From: Thalassovita sp.
GTDB taxonomy: Bacteria > Pseudomonadota > Alphaproteobacteria > Rhodobacterales > Rhodobacteraceae
DNA: 64,000 nucleotides
Direction: 5' to 3'
Assembly (NCBI GenBank): GCA_017792425.1
Contig: CP051233.1
Coordinates: 2,328,706 to 2,392,705, forward strand
The translations under genes were made by a program, and so were the position numbers. Below are positions 32,353 through 40,801 of the stretch, piece by piece. The notes beneath the pieces are model-generated. The model had not been told where the DNA came from, searched no databases, and saw only the letters and a program-made list of their open reading frames with translations. Positions within the stretch are counted from its first letter, which is position 1; each line of letters starts with the position of its first letter.

Positions 32353-33189
32353 ATGGAAATCGACATCGACCACCTGCGCGGCTGGATCGGCAAGAGCCAG
32401 TCCGACAGCGAAACGCTGAGCCCCACCACGGTGCGCCAGTTCGCGGCGACCTTTGACCGCGACTGGCCGGCCGCGCCGGGGGACGAGGCGCCACTGCTGA
32501 TCCACCTGTGCCTGGCCCAGCCAATAGCGCCCATGTCTGCGCTTGGCCGTGATGGCCACCCCGCGCTCGGCAGGTTTCTGCCCCCTGTCCCTCTGCCCCG
32601 GCGGATGTGGGCGGGCGGGGAGTTTTCCTTTCACGGACCGATCCGGGTGGGGGAAACCGTCACCCGCCATTCGACAATCCGTGATGTGACCCTGAAGCAG
32701 GGCCGCACCGGCGCGCTGTGTTTCGTCACCGTGGAGCACGATATCACCAGCGACGGTCGCCCGGTCCTGACTGAACGCCAGGATATTGTCTATCGTGACA
32801 TGACCCCGGCAACCAAGCCCAAGACCGACCCCGCTCCGGCCCTCGCAGGCGAACATCGCCGCTCGATAGAGCCCACGCCAACCCTGCTGTTCCGCTATTC
32901 GGCGCTGACATTCAACGGCCACCGCATCCATTACGATAAGGCGTTCTGCACTGGAACCGAGGGCTATCCCGGCCTTGTCGTGCACGGACCCATGCAGGCC
33001 ACGCTGCTGTGCCAGATGGCCGCCGACATCGGTGGCAAACCGCCCGCCCGGTTCCGCTTCCGCAGCCTGTCACCACTGTTCGACAACACCGACATGACGC
33101 TGAACGCCAGCACCGACGGCGACGCCCTGACCCTGTGGACCGCCCGCACCGGCGGCCCTGTCGCAATGGAGGCCCACGCCGAATGGTAA
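32353..33189 (+). CDS. FAS1-like/MaoC dehydratase, mesaconyl-C4-CoA hydratase type
   Basis: A 278-residue double-hotdog protein. The N-terminal hotdog includes PVPLPRRMWAGGEFSFHGPI, and the C-terminal one carries the active-site segment FRYSALTFNGHRIHYDKAF with GYPGLVVHGPMQATLL. This matches hydratases acting on mesaconyl- or itaconyl-CoA to give citramalyl-CoA. It begins directly after the CoA transferase stop, and its end overlaps the CitE-like gene by seven bases. Together the three enzymes fit conversion of a C5 diacid to pyruvate and acetyl-CoA. Exact substrate isomer not determinable. Confidence 0.85.
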   Translation: MEIDIDHLRGWIGKSQSDSETLSPTTVRQFAATFDRDWPAAPGDEAPLLIHLCLAQPIAPMSALGRDGHPALGRFLPPVPLPRRMWAGGEFSFHGPIRVGETVTRHSTIRDVTLKQGRTGALCFVTVEHDITSDGRPVLTERQDIVYRDMTPATKPKTDPAPALAGEHRRSIEPTPTLLFRYSALTFNGHRIHYDKAFCTGTEGYPGLVVHGPMQATLLCQMAADIGGKPPARFRFRSLSPLFDNTDMTLNASTDGDALTLWTARTGGPVAMEAHAEW

Positions 33190-33974
33190 CAGCCATCCAG
33201 ACCCCGCTGTTCGTCCCTGCCAACCGCCCCGAGCGCTTTGCCAAGGCCGCCGCATCGGGCGCAAACGCAGTGATCCTGGACTTGGAGGACGCCGTCGCCG
33301 CCGCTGACAAGGACGCGGCCCGCGCACAACTGGACGCTGGCTTTGCACCGCTTCCGGTACTCGTGCGCATCAACGCGCACGGCACGCCCTGGCACGACGC
33401 CGATCTGGCGGCCGTGATCAGGGCAGGCTTTGCCGCTGTCATCCTGCCCAAGGCGGAACAGCCCAGCCAGGTAGCCGCGACCGCCGCCACGTTGAACGAC
33501 ACCCCCCTGATCGCCTTGATCGAATCCGCGCAAGGACTGGCCAACGCCCGCGCCATCGCGGCGCTGGACGGCGTAGCGCGCTTAGCCTTCGGGTCGGTAG
33601 ATTTTTGCGCCGATCTGGGTTGCGCCCATCAGCAAGAAGTCCTGCTGCCCGCCCGCAGTGAACTGGTTCTGGCCTCGCGCCTTGCCGGGATCGCGCCGCC
33701 GATCGACGGTGTGACCGTACAACTGGACGATCCCGCCATTGCCGAAGGGGACGCCGCCCACGCCCGTGCCCTTGGCATGACCGGCAAGCTGTGTATCCAT
33801 CCCCGCCAGATTGATCCCATCCGCCGCGCCTTCGCGCCGTCTGCGGCAGAGCTGGTCTGGGCGCGCCGGGTTCTGGCCGCCGGAGAAGGCGCGGTGTCCG
33901 TCGATGGCCAGATGGTGGACGCCCCCGTCCGCATCCGCGCCCACGCTATCCTGAACGCCGCCGCGAACGGATGA
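33183..33974 (+). CDS. HpcH/HpaI (CitE-like) lyase, probable citramalyl-CoA lyase
   Basis: A 263-residue TIM-barrel protein starting MVTAIQTPLFVPANRPERF at 33183. The family motifs ANAVILDLEDAV (metal ligand region), LVRINAHGT, LIALIESAQGL, AFGSVDFCADLG and KLCIHPRQ are present. CitE-like enzymes split citramalyl-, malyl- or HMG-type CoA thioesters using Mg2+; operon context favours citramalyl-CoA giving acetyl-CoA and pyruvate. The start lies inside the preceding gene's last codons. Confidence 0.88.
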   Translation: MVTAIQTPLFVPANRPERFAKAAASGANAVILDLEDAVAAADKDAARAQLDAGFAPLPVLVRINAHGTPWHDADLAAVIRAGFAAVILPKAEQPSQVAATAATLNDTPLIALIESAQGLANARAIAALDGVARLAFGSVDFCADLGCAHQQEVLLPARSELVLASRLAGIAPPIDGVTVQLDDPAIAEGDAAHARALGMTGKLCIHPRQIDPIRRAFAPSAAELVWARRVLAAGEGAVSVDGQMVDAPVRIRAHAILNAAANG

Positions 33975-34084
33975 TCCCCAAACCGCAGATTATCCTGATC
34001 CCCGGCCTGCAGAACGACTCCGATCTCTGTGGCTGGGGGTGTCAGACCAATTCTGGCAAGTCTCGCCAAAGGCAGTGGCCCTGA
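33971..34084 (+). pseudogene. truncated alpha/beta-hydrolase remnant
   Basis: ATG 33971 overlaps the lyase stop (ATGA) and opens MIPKPQIILIPGLQNDSDLC, the typical first strand and oxyanion-loop region of an alpha/beta hydrolase, but the frame ends after 37 codons at 34084. The coupling suggests a former fifth operon gene lost by deletion, with only the 5' end kept. A short leader-like peptide is an alternative but less likely. Confidence 0.5.
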
Positions 34085-34090
34085 CCACCG

Positions 34091-34141
34091 CAATCGCCCG
34101 CCCCGCTGCGCGAAATGATAGCTCCGCGCGTCGGGCGATTG
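34091..34141. terminator. nested inverted repeat between convergent units
   Basis: CAATCGCCCG (34091-34100) pairs with CGGGCGATTG (34132-34141). Inside it GCGCG (34108-34112) pairs with CGCGC (34125-34129). It lies between the lyase operon (+) and the alkylsulfatase gene (-), both ending here, so a bidirectional transcription end is likely. There is no clear T-run. Confidence 0.55.
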
Positions 34142-34183
34142 CACAACCTGCACCGATCGGCGTAAACTGTCAGCACAAGCGGC

Positions 34184-36109
34184 TTACGCCCCTGCCGGCG
34201 TGACGACGTTGAACATGGGGTTGAAATCGTCCAGCGCGGCAAACAGGGTTTCGACAGCGCGCTTGTCGCCCTTAATAGCCACCTCTTCAGCCTGCAGGTC
34301 ACTGGCCCCGACGGCAAGCCGCGCGATGGCGGCATGCGTCAGTGACATCGTCGCTACCGCCCCGGCATCGAACTTGTTCACCAGATGTGTCAGGCAGCCG
34401 CGTGACAGGGTCATCGCCAGTGACTCTTGCCGGTCGGTGATGTCCAGGTTGATGACGAACGCCTTGTCGCGCACCTTTTCCGGAATCAGCCTGACGCCGA
34501 GGTAATCCAGCATCGTTGAAACGCTCATCGCCTGCATCAGGTCCGGGCCGAGGGTCTTGGAAATGGTCATCGCCATGACACCTTGCCGCAGTTCTTGCGC
34601 GGCATACAGATAGGCGTTTCGCCAAGTGCCGGACTCTGACTGATAGCCAAGCTGCTCATAGGCATCGGCCAGTAGATCTCGGGCCTGGGCGTTGGCCGGG
34701 TCGGCATAGACCAGCTTACCTATGATTTCCGTCACCCAGCGAAATTCGCCCTTGTCGAAATCCTCTTGCGCGCGTTCCAGGACCGCCTCCGCACCGCCCA
34801 TGTAGTCGATGGTCCGTTGCGCCGATTGCGCCGATGGCAGCGGGTGCAGATTGGCTGGGTTGCCGTCATACCAACTCAGGTACCGCTGGTAAACCGCCTT
34901 GGAGTTGTGGTTGACCGTACCGTAGTATCCGCGACAAGACCACTGCGCCTGCAGCGCCTCAGGCAAGGTCAGATTTTCCGCGATCTCATCGGGTTTGCCG
35001 CCGCGATTGGCGCCGCGCAGGGTCTGGTCGTGGATGAACTTGTATAGATCACGGTGGATCGACAGCAGTTCCATGACGCGATCGCGGCCCCAGGTCGGCC
35101 AGTGATGCTGGGCAATCAGCACATCGGCCTTGTCGGCATAAAGCTCGATCGCATCGCCAATGTATTTTGACCACACCAATGGATCACGCACGACCGCGCC
35201 CCGGATCGGGCAGAAGTTATGCAGGTTGTGTGTCACGTTTTCCGCCATGTTCAACACCCGCAGGCCAGGAAAGAACATGTGCATTTCCGCCGGGGCCTCG
35301 GAATCCGGGGCCATGTAGAATTCTATCTCCACCCCATCGATCACATGGGTTTCCGTCTTGTCCGCGATCAGTTGTGTCGGCGCGATCAGCGACCGCGCGC
35401 CCTTGGTGACAGTCTTGCCCAGACCGGTATCGACCGCGCCCCGGATACCGGGCTGCAGCAATGTGCCGAATTGGAACTGGGCGCGGCGATAGGTGGCGGT
35501 GCCGCTCAGAACGTTTTCACCTTCGATGGCTTCCAGGAAGCCATCTGGTGCGATGACGCGGACCTTGCCGGCGGCAACGTCCTGTTCGTCGATCACGCCC
35601 TTGACGCCGCCATAGTGATCGGGGTGGCTGTGGCTGTAGATCACCGCAACGACCGGGCGATGCGGACGATGGGCAAAGAAAAGGTCGATACAGGCGCGCG
35701 CTGTTTCGACCGACGTCACCGGATCAATGATGATCAGGCCGCTTTCGCCTTCGATGATGGTCATGTTGGACAGGTCCAGCCCGCGCACTTGGTAAACGCG
35801 ATCACACACCACGAACAGCCCCGCGATCCGGTTCAACTGGGCCTGTCGCCACAGGCTGGGATTGACGGTATCGGGGGCCTTATCCAGATCGGCGACAAAT
35901 TCAAAGACCTGCGTATCCCAGACGGTGCGGCCCTGATCGTTAGCCACTTGGCGCGGCGCTTCGGCGATCAGGCCGCGCCGGGCATCCTCGAAATCCCGCT
36001 GGTCAGCGAACGGCAGACTTTGAGCCATCGCCGCGTTTGCCGCGATGGTCGCGGCATGGGCCGGTTTCGGGTCTTCGCGTTGTGCACGAGTGTCACGGGT
36101 TCCGGTCAT
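34184..36109 (-). CDS. alkylsulfatase, SdsA1-like metallo-beta-lactamase fold
   Basis: A 641-residue enzyme with the binuclear zinc motif IYSHSHPDHYGGV (H160, H162, D164, H165) and AENVTHNLHNFCPIRGA. The alkylsulfatase dimerisation region and a C-terminal SCP2-like substrate-binding domain (about 520-641) follow. The family hydrolyses primary or secondary alkyl sulfates to alcohol and sulfate, allowing surfactants such as SDS to serve as carbon or sulfur source. No signal peptide is visible, unlike some exported relatives, suggesting cytoplasmic action. It lies four bases after the DUF35 gene on the same strand, so the released alcohol could feed the acyl-CoA enzymes next to it (inference). 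Confidence 0.92.
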   Translation of the reverse strand: MTGTRDTRAQREDPKPAHAATIAANAAMAQSLPFADQRDFEDARRGLIAEAPRQVANDQGRTVWDTQVFEFVADLDKAPDTVNPSLWRQAQLNRIAGLFVVCDRVYQVRGLDLSNMTIIEGESGLIIIDPVTSVETARACIDLFFAHRPHRPVVAVIYSHSHPDHYGGVKGVIDEQDVAAGKVRVIAPDGFLEAIEGENVLSGTATYRRAQFQFGTLLQPGIRGAVDTGLGKTVTKGARSLIAPTQLIADKTETHVIDGVEIEFYMAPDSEAPAEMHMFFPGLRVLNMAENVTHNLHNFCPIRGAVVRDPLVWSKYIGDAIELYADKADVLIAQHHWPTWGRDRVMELLSIHRDLYKFIHDQTLRGANRGGKPDEIAENLTLPEALQAQWSCRGYYGTVNHNSKAVYQRYLSWYDGNPANLHPLPSAQSAQRTIDYMGGAEAVLERAQEDFDKGEFRWVTEIIGKLVYADPANAQARDLLADAYEQLGYQSESGTWRNAYLYAAQELRQGVMAMTISKTLGPDLMQAMSVSTMLDYLGVRLIPEKVRDKAFVINLDITDRQESLAMTLSRGCLTHLVNKFDAGAVATMSLTHAAIARLAVGASDLQAEEVAIKGDKRAVETLFAALDDFNPMFNVVTPAGA

Positions 36110-36112
36110 TGT

Positions 36113-36529
36113 TCATTGTCCTTCTTCTGGTGTGGCCAGACGGAATTTAGCCAGCGCGACCCCTGCTTCGGTCACGATGTCCAAGAGCACGCGCGCGCCG
36201 GGGTGCAGCGCGGTGCCGCCTTGGGAATTCACAATATTGGTCAGAAGCCGGGGTCCTTCGTCGAGTTCGACGATGGTCACGTCATACGGCACCTTGTCCT
36301 CGAAATAACTGGCATAGGCCCGGTGATAGACGACCCAGGACACCACCCGTCCCCTGCCCGACGCAATAACCCATTCAGGGGCATCCGCCAGGCATCCGGG
36401 GCAATAGCGCCGCGCAGGCAGCCATTTGTTCCCGCAGGCGCGGCAGTTCTGATAGCGTAGCTCACCAGCCTGCAGCCCGTCCCAGTAAGGGCGGTTGATC
36501 TCAGTTATTTCAGGGGTTGGAAAGCTCAT
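36113..36529 (-). CDS. DUF35/OB-fold zinc-ribbon protein (acyl-CoA-associated)
   Basis: A 138-residue protein with a rubredoxin-like zinc ribbon (CRACGNKW ... RRYCPGC, about 33-53) followed by an OB-fold (GRVVSWVVYHRAYASYF ... PYDVTIVELDEGPRLLTNIV). DUF35 proteins partner thiolase-like enzymes; in steroid side-chain degradation the DUF35 part of ChsH2 forms the aldolase complex with Ltp2. Its start overlaps the stop of the thiolase-like gene as ATGA, indicating a complex of the two products. Confidence 0.9.
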   Translation of the reverse strand: MSFPTPEITEINRPYWDGLQAGELRYQNCRACGNKWLPARRYCPGCLADAPEWVIASGRGRVVSWVVYHRAYASYFEDKVPYDVTIVELDEGPRLLTNIVNSQGGTALHPGARVLLDIVTEAGVALAKFRLATPEEGQ

Positions 36530-37656
36530 GTCGGTTGCCCCAGGATAAGTGTCGCGTGCGTGTGCATTGATCCGCCCTGATTGGACACGATCCCGATCTT
36601 CGGGTCTTTCACCTGCAGGCGCGCGTCGCCACGCATTTGCCGCACTCCCTCGATCACCAGTTGCAGGCCGGGGGTTCCCGATTCCGACAATAACCCGCCC
36701 GAGGTGTTCAGCGGCAGCCAGCCATTCGGGCCGATACCATCTGACAAGGCCCTTGCTCCGGCCTGACCGCGCGGGGCCAAACCATATTCTTCCAGCGTTT
36801 GCAGCACTGTGACGGTGAAGCAGTCATAAATCTGCGCCAGGTCCACATCGGCAGGACCGACACCGGCCATCCGAAACGCGGTCTGCGCCGAGGCTTGCGC
36901 CATGTCCCCCAGCAGGTCGGGGCGTAGATGAACCTCCCAGCTTTCCTGTCCCTGCCCGAAGCCAAGGATCGGCACGGCTGAAGCAATTCCCAGTTCCTTC
37001 GCGCGTTTGGCGGAACACAGGATCACCGCAGCCCCACCGTCCGACAACAGGCAGCAATCATCGCGCCGCAGCGGGTCGATGACCCAGGGACCGTTCAGAT
37101 AGTCCTCCATGCTCAGTGCAACGCGCAGGTGGGCGTTGGAATTGGTCAGCGCGTTTGCACGGCACTGAACAGCGATAGCCCCGAAATGTTCGTCCGGCGC
37201 ATCATAGCGATTCTGGTAGGCGCGGTGGATCATCGCATAGCCCGCCGCAGAAGAGTACCAGCCATAGGCGGACTCTTCTCCGCGGGGACGATGGTAGACG
37301 GCATTCGACCCGGTTCGCGGCGTGTCGCCATAACAGACCAGTGCCATTTCCATCATGCCGGCTTCGATCGCCATTGCCGCGTAGGAAATCAGCGAAACAT
37401 TCGCCGCCCCGCCCTGATCCAGCGAACAGCCCATGCGCGGCCGCAGCCCCAGCGCCTCTGACACTTTCTGCCCGTACAGGAACGACGGGGCCGAATTCGC
37501 CATCTTCACCATGACACCGTCCAGCATGTCCTTGCTGATGCCAGCATCCGCGATGGCGGACCGAGCGGCCTCTACTATCAGATCGACCCTGTCGCGCCCA
37601 GGATGCTTGCCATAGCGCGTGTGACCGACACCTGCGATAACCGTTTTTCCCCGCAC
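36526..37656 (-). CDS. thiolase-fold protein lacking the catalytic cysteines (Ltp2-like)
   Basis: A 376-residue SCP-x-type thiolase-fold protein. The nucleophile region reads CSLDQGGAANVSLISYAAMA where SCP-x has NNNCSTG, so the reactive cysteine is missing. The usual HDCF is YDCF, and the C-terminal cysteine loop reads NQGGSMHTHATLIL. N-x-SGG (LPLNTSGGLLSESG) is kept. These changes match Ltp2-type acyl-CoA aldolases that use tyrosines and need a DUF35 partner, which is the adjacent gene. It is therefore more likely a retro-aldolase or condensing enzyme than a true thiolase. No mechanism is proven from sequence. Confidence 0.85.
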   Translation of the reverse strand: MRGKTVIAGVGHTRYGKHPGRDRVDLIVEAARSAIADAGISKDMLDGVMVKMANSAPSFLYGQKVSEALGLRPRMGCSLDQGGAANVSLISYAAMAIEAGMMEMALVCYGDTPRTGSNAVYHRPRGEESAYGWYSSAAGYAMIHRAYQNRYDAPDEHFGAIAVQCRANALTNSNAHLRVALSMEDYLNGPWVIDPLRRDDCCLLSDGGAAVILCSAKRAKELGIASAVPILGFGQGQESWEVHLRPDLLGDMAQASAQTAFRMAGVGPADVDLAQIYDCFTVTVLQTLEEYGLAPRGQAGARALSDGIGPNGWLPLNTSGGLLSESGTPGLQLVIEGVRQMRGDARLQVKDPKIGIVSNQGGSMHTHATLILGQPT

Positions 37657-37683
37657 CTTCGCTTCCTTTCTCTTGCGCCCTGT

Positions 37684-38457
37684 TCAGTTGCCCTTGAAAT
37701 CCGGCTTGCGCTTTTCGGCGAAGGCCTGTTTTGCGGTCTTGGTATCTTCGGACTGGTGCAGGATTGCGTTAACCAGTTGTTCCATGCGCAGCCCGTCTGC
37801 GATGCTCATGTCCTGCCCGCGCACGGCCAGTTCTTTCGCAGCCTGCACAGCCAGCGGAGCATTTTCCTTGATGCGTTGCGCCATTTCGATGGCGGTTTCC
37901 ATCAGCTTGTCACGCGGCACCACGCGGTTGACCAGTCCCCAGCGAGCGGCGGTCTGGGCGTCTATCCGATCCCCCAGCAACAACAGTTCCATCGCGATGG
38001 CATAGGGCATCTGTTTCATGATCCTCTGGGTACCGCCGTTCGCCGCGATGATGCCCCGACGCACTTCAGCCAGCGAAAAGAACGCGTCCTCACAGACCAC
38101 TCGCAGGTCGGTTCCCAGCAACAGAGTCATGCCCCCGCCCACGCAGGCGCCGTTCACCGCGGAAATCACCGGCTTCCAGACTTCCAGCCCGCGGTTCAGC
38201 AGGTTGTCCTTCTGCGTCAGCCAGATGTCCGAAAGCGCACGGTCCCGCCCGACGAAAGACTTGATATCAGCCCCAGCGCAAAACGATTTGTCCCCGACCC
38301 CGGTCACGATGGCCACGCGCACCTCCGGGTCGTCGCGCACCTGTTGCCAGGCCCTCGACAACATCGTGTAATGGTCAGCGTCCAACGCGTTGCGACGTTC
38401 GGGACGGTTGATGGTGATGGTCGCGATATTGTCGTTCAGTTCGAAATCTATCGACAT
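37684..38457 (-). CDS. enoyl-CoA hydratase/isomerase (crotonase family)
   Basis: A 257-residue crotonase with oxyanion-hole motifs KSFCAGADIKSF and NGACVGGGMTLLLGTD, and the catalytic-glutamate region SLAEVRRGIIAANGGTQR. The first glutamate is in its usual place, supporting hydratase activity. It lies in the same - strand series as the three acyl-CoA dehydrogenases and the thiolase-like/DUF35 pair, where it could hydrate the enoyl-CoA before aldol cleavage (inference). The C-terminus ends in the typical EKRKPDFKG. Confidence 0.9.
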   Translation of the reverse strand: MSIDFELNDNIATITINRPERRNALDADHYTMLSRAWQQVRDDPEVRVAIVTGVGDKSFCAGADIKSFVGRDRALSDIWLTQKDNLLNRGLEVWKPVISAVNGACVGGGMTLLLGTDLRVVCEDAFFSLAEVRRGIIAANGGTQRIMKQMPYAIAMELLLLGDRIDAQTAARWGLVNRVVPRDKLMETAIEMAQRIKENAPLAVQAAKELAVRGQDMSIADGLRMEQLVNAILHQSEDTKTAKQAFAEKRKPDFKGN

Positions 38458-38459
38458 GG

Positions 38460-39632
38460 CTAGCCTCGCAGAATTTCGCGCGCCAGCACCATGCGGTGAA
38501 CCTCTGACGGGCCTTCGCCGATCCGCTTGATGCGCAATTCACGATACCAGCGTTCCAGCGGTAGTTCCTTGGACACGCCCATCGCCCCCAGGATTTGCAC
38601 GCAGCGGTCAATCACGCGACCAGCAGTTTCGGTGGCATAGAGCTTGGCGATAGACGCATCCGTCTTGATGTCACGGCCCAGATCACCATTCCAAGCGGCC
38701 TGATAGGTCAGCAGCCGTGCGGCACGCAGTTCGACCTCGCTATCTGCAATCATCCATTGCACAGCTTGTTTGTCCGCAAGCTTGGATTTGTGTACGTCCC
38801 GTTCCCGCGCCCATTCGGTCGCGATGCGCAGCGCGTCCTGCGCCACGCCGATCACGCCCGCCGCATAGGGAACCCGCGCATGGACCAGCCATTTCTGACA
38901 GATGGCAAAGCCCTTGTTCTCATCTCCCAACCGATTGGCCACAGGGACGCGCACGTTGTCGAAACTCACCTCATAAGGCGAATAGGACCGGATCACGCCA
39001 ATTTCCCTGGTGGTAATACCGGGGGTGTCGCGGTCCACGATGAAGGCGGTGATCCCGTCGCCCTTGCCGGGTTCGCCGGTGCGGGCGAACACGATGCCCC
39101 AATCAGCCGTCCCGGCGGCCGTGATCCACAGTTTGGTGCCGTTGATCACGTATTCCTCGCCATCGCGCACCGCGCGGGTCTGGATCTTGCGAGCGGGGTC
39201 GGACCCCCCTGACGCCTCGGAAATAGCCACGAAGCATTTCTTGCCTTTGGTGATCCCCTCGATTCCATATTTCTGTTTTTGTTCGTCATTGCCCAGCCAG
39301 ATCACGCTGGGCGGGTCGATCCCCAACGCCCCGCACGCCGGGACATAGGCGCCCATTCGGCATTTGGCGGCCTCTTCTGCCACGATCACCTGCGCCAGCA
39401 AGCCTAATCCGCCGCCGCCATATTCCGTGGGTGATGACAGGCACCACAGTCCCAGGGCTTGTGCCTTTGCCTGCAACGCCTGCAACTGGTCTGGCGGCAG
39501 GCTATAGCAATCGTGCGGCTGGCGTTCTTCGACCGGGCGGACCTCTTCGGACATGAACCGACGAACGGTATCACGCAGCATCACCAGTTCCTCGGGAAGC
39601 TCCCAAGCTCCAGTTGGAAATCCATCATCCAT
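38460..39632 (-). CDS. acyl-CoA dehydrogenase
   Basis: About 390 residues from ATG 39632 (MDDGFPTGAWELPEEL), chosen for the AAAGGG ribosome site; a frame-open ATG lies at 39668. Motifs include ISEASGGSDPARKIQT, VINGTKLWITAAGTADWG, ILGAMGVSKELPLERWYREL and the C-terminal IGEGPSEVHRMVLARE, whose glutamate is at the medium-chain-enzyme catalytic position. It oxidises an acyl-CoA to the trans-2-enoyl-CoA with electron-transfer flavoprotein as acceptor. Two bases separate it from the downstream crotonase start. Confidence 0.9.
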   Translation of the reverse strand: MDDGFPTGAWELPEELVMLRDTVRRFMSEEVRPVEERQPHDCYSLPPDQLQALQAKAQALGLWCLSSPTEYGGGGLGLLAQVIVAEEAAKCRMGAYVPACGALGIDPPSVIWLGNDEQKQKYGIEGITKGKKCFVAISEASGGSDPARKIQTRAVRDGEEYVINGTKLWITAAGTADWGIVFARTGEPGKGDGITAFIVDRDTPGITTREIGVIRSYSPYEVSFDNVRVPVANRLGDENKGFAICQKWLVHARVPYAAGVIGVAQDALRIATEWARERDVHKSKLADKQAVQWMIADSEVELRAARLLTYQAAWNGDLGRDIKTDASIAKLYATETAGRVIDRCVQILGAMGVSKELPLERWYRELRIKRIGEGPSEVHRMVLAREILRG

Positions 39633-39698
39633 TTCGCTGACCCTTTCGTTGTATAGCGCAAAATCCATTGCGCACTGACCCTGACACCCGGTGCCGGG

Positions 39699-40799
39699 TC
39701 ATACCGTGATTTCGTTTGTTAATTCGCGGATACGCTTGCGATGTACGGTGCCGTTCCCCAGCCACGCGGCCAACACCATCGCGCGGTGGACATAAAGCCC
39801 AAGATCATATTCGTAGGTAAAGCCGATCGCCCCGTGCAACTGGATGCATTCGCGCGTGATGCGCATGACGGCGTCACTACAGCGGCTCTTGGTGCGGCTG
39901 GCCAGGGTGGCGCGCGCCGCGGCGGTTGGTGGCGTGCTGGTCAGCGCCTCTTGCAGAACCCCAGAACAGATTTCCTTCAGCACATACAAATCAACCACCT
40001 TGTGCTGCAGGGCCTGGTAACTGCCGATGGGCTTGTCGAACTGGACCCGCGTGCGCATGTATTCCAGCGTCATTTCCAGCACCGCTTCCATGATGCCCAA
40101 CATTTCCGCCGACGCCACGATCAACGCCTGGTCAAAGGCCGCGTCCAGCGCCTCTTGCGCCGTGTTGGCCCCACACACCAGTTCCCCGGTGACATTTTCA
40201 AGACGCAGGTGGCCCACGCAACTGCCGTCATGCCGCCATTCGAAATTTACGCCCAGTCCGGGTGTGCTCCTTGCAACCCGGTAGACATTCAGCCCCTCTG
40301 CCCCCTGCGCCACCACAAGAAAGCTGTCAGCGATCCCCGCCCCGGCGACGAAGCGGCAGTCGCCCGTCAGATGCCCATCACCATAGCGCACCCCGGTTTG
40401 CGAAAACCCGATGCCGCCCTGATCCGGCTGAAAGGCCAGTGCAATCTGGTAGTCGCCCATCGCAATCTGCGGCAGCAGTTCACGCTTCAGCCCCTCGTTC
40501 GTGCTACGCGTCAGAACGCCCGCTCCCAGCACCGCGGTCGCGGTGATCGGTTCAGCCATCAGACCTGCACCCAAGTGGCGTACCACCTGCGCCATCTCGC
40601 CAAGGCTCAGCCCCAGCCCATCGTATTCCTCTGGCACCAGGATACCAAACCAGCCCAGTTCAGCGATCTTTTTCAGTTGTTTGACATCTGCGCCCGGAAG
40701 CTGGTTGCGCTGCGCCCGGTAGCTGCCGAAATTCCGTTCCTTCGCCACGAAGGTAGTGACGGAGTCGCGCAACATATCAAGTTCGTTGGTGTCGCTCAT
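39699..40799 (-). CDS. acyl-CoA dehydrogenase-like protein, putative small subunit of a heteromer
   Basis: A 366-residue divergent dehydrogenase starting MSDTNELDMLRDSV at 40799, two bases after the stop of the gene at 40802. It keeps the fold (LGWFGILVPEEYDGLGLSL, RVQFDKPIGSYQALQHKVVD, QLHGAIGFTYEYDLGLYVHR). It lacks the YEG(T/S) catalytic region and a normal mid-protein substrate loop. Such members form alpha2-beta2 complexes with a catalytic partner, as in PimC/PimD or FadE28/FadE29, and the tightly linked upstream gene is the obvious partner. Confidence 0.88.
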   Translation of the reverse strand: MSDTNELDMLRDSVTTFVAKERNFGSYRAQRNQLPGADVKQLKKIAELGWFGILVPEEYDGLGLSLGEMAQVVRHLGAGLMAEPITATAVLGAGVLTRSTNEGLKRELLPQIAMGDYQIALAFQPDQGGIGFSQTGVRYGDGHLTGDCRFVAGAGIADSFLVVAQGAEGLNVYRVARSTPGLGVNFEWRHDGSCVGHLRLENVTGELVCGANTAQEALDAAFDQALIVASAEMLGIMEAVLEMTLEYMRTRVQFDKPIGSYQALQHKVVDLYVLKEICSGVLQEALTSTPPTAAARATLASRTKSRCSDAVMRITRECIQLHGAIGFTYEYDLGLYVHRAMVLAAWLGNGTVHRKRIRELTNEITV

Positions 40800-40801
40800 G
40801 A

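Noticed and set aside
35219..36460. A 413-codon + strand frame
   Set aside because: Antisense to the alkylsulfatase and DUF35 genes, both well supported; the translation has no recognisable motif.
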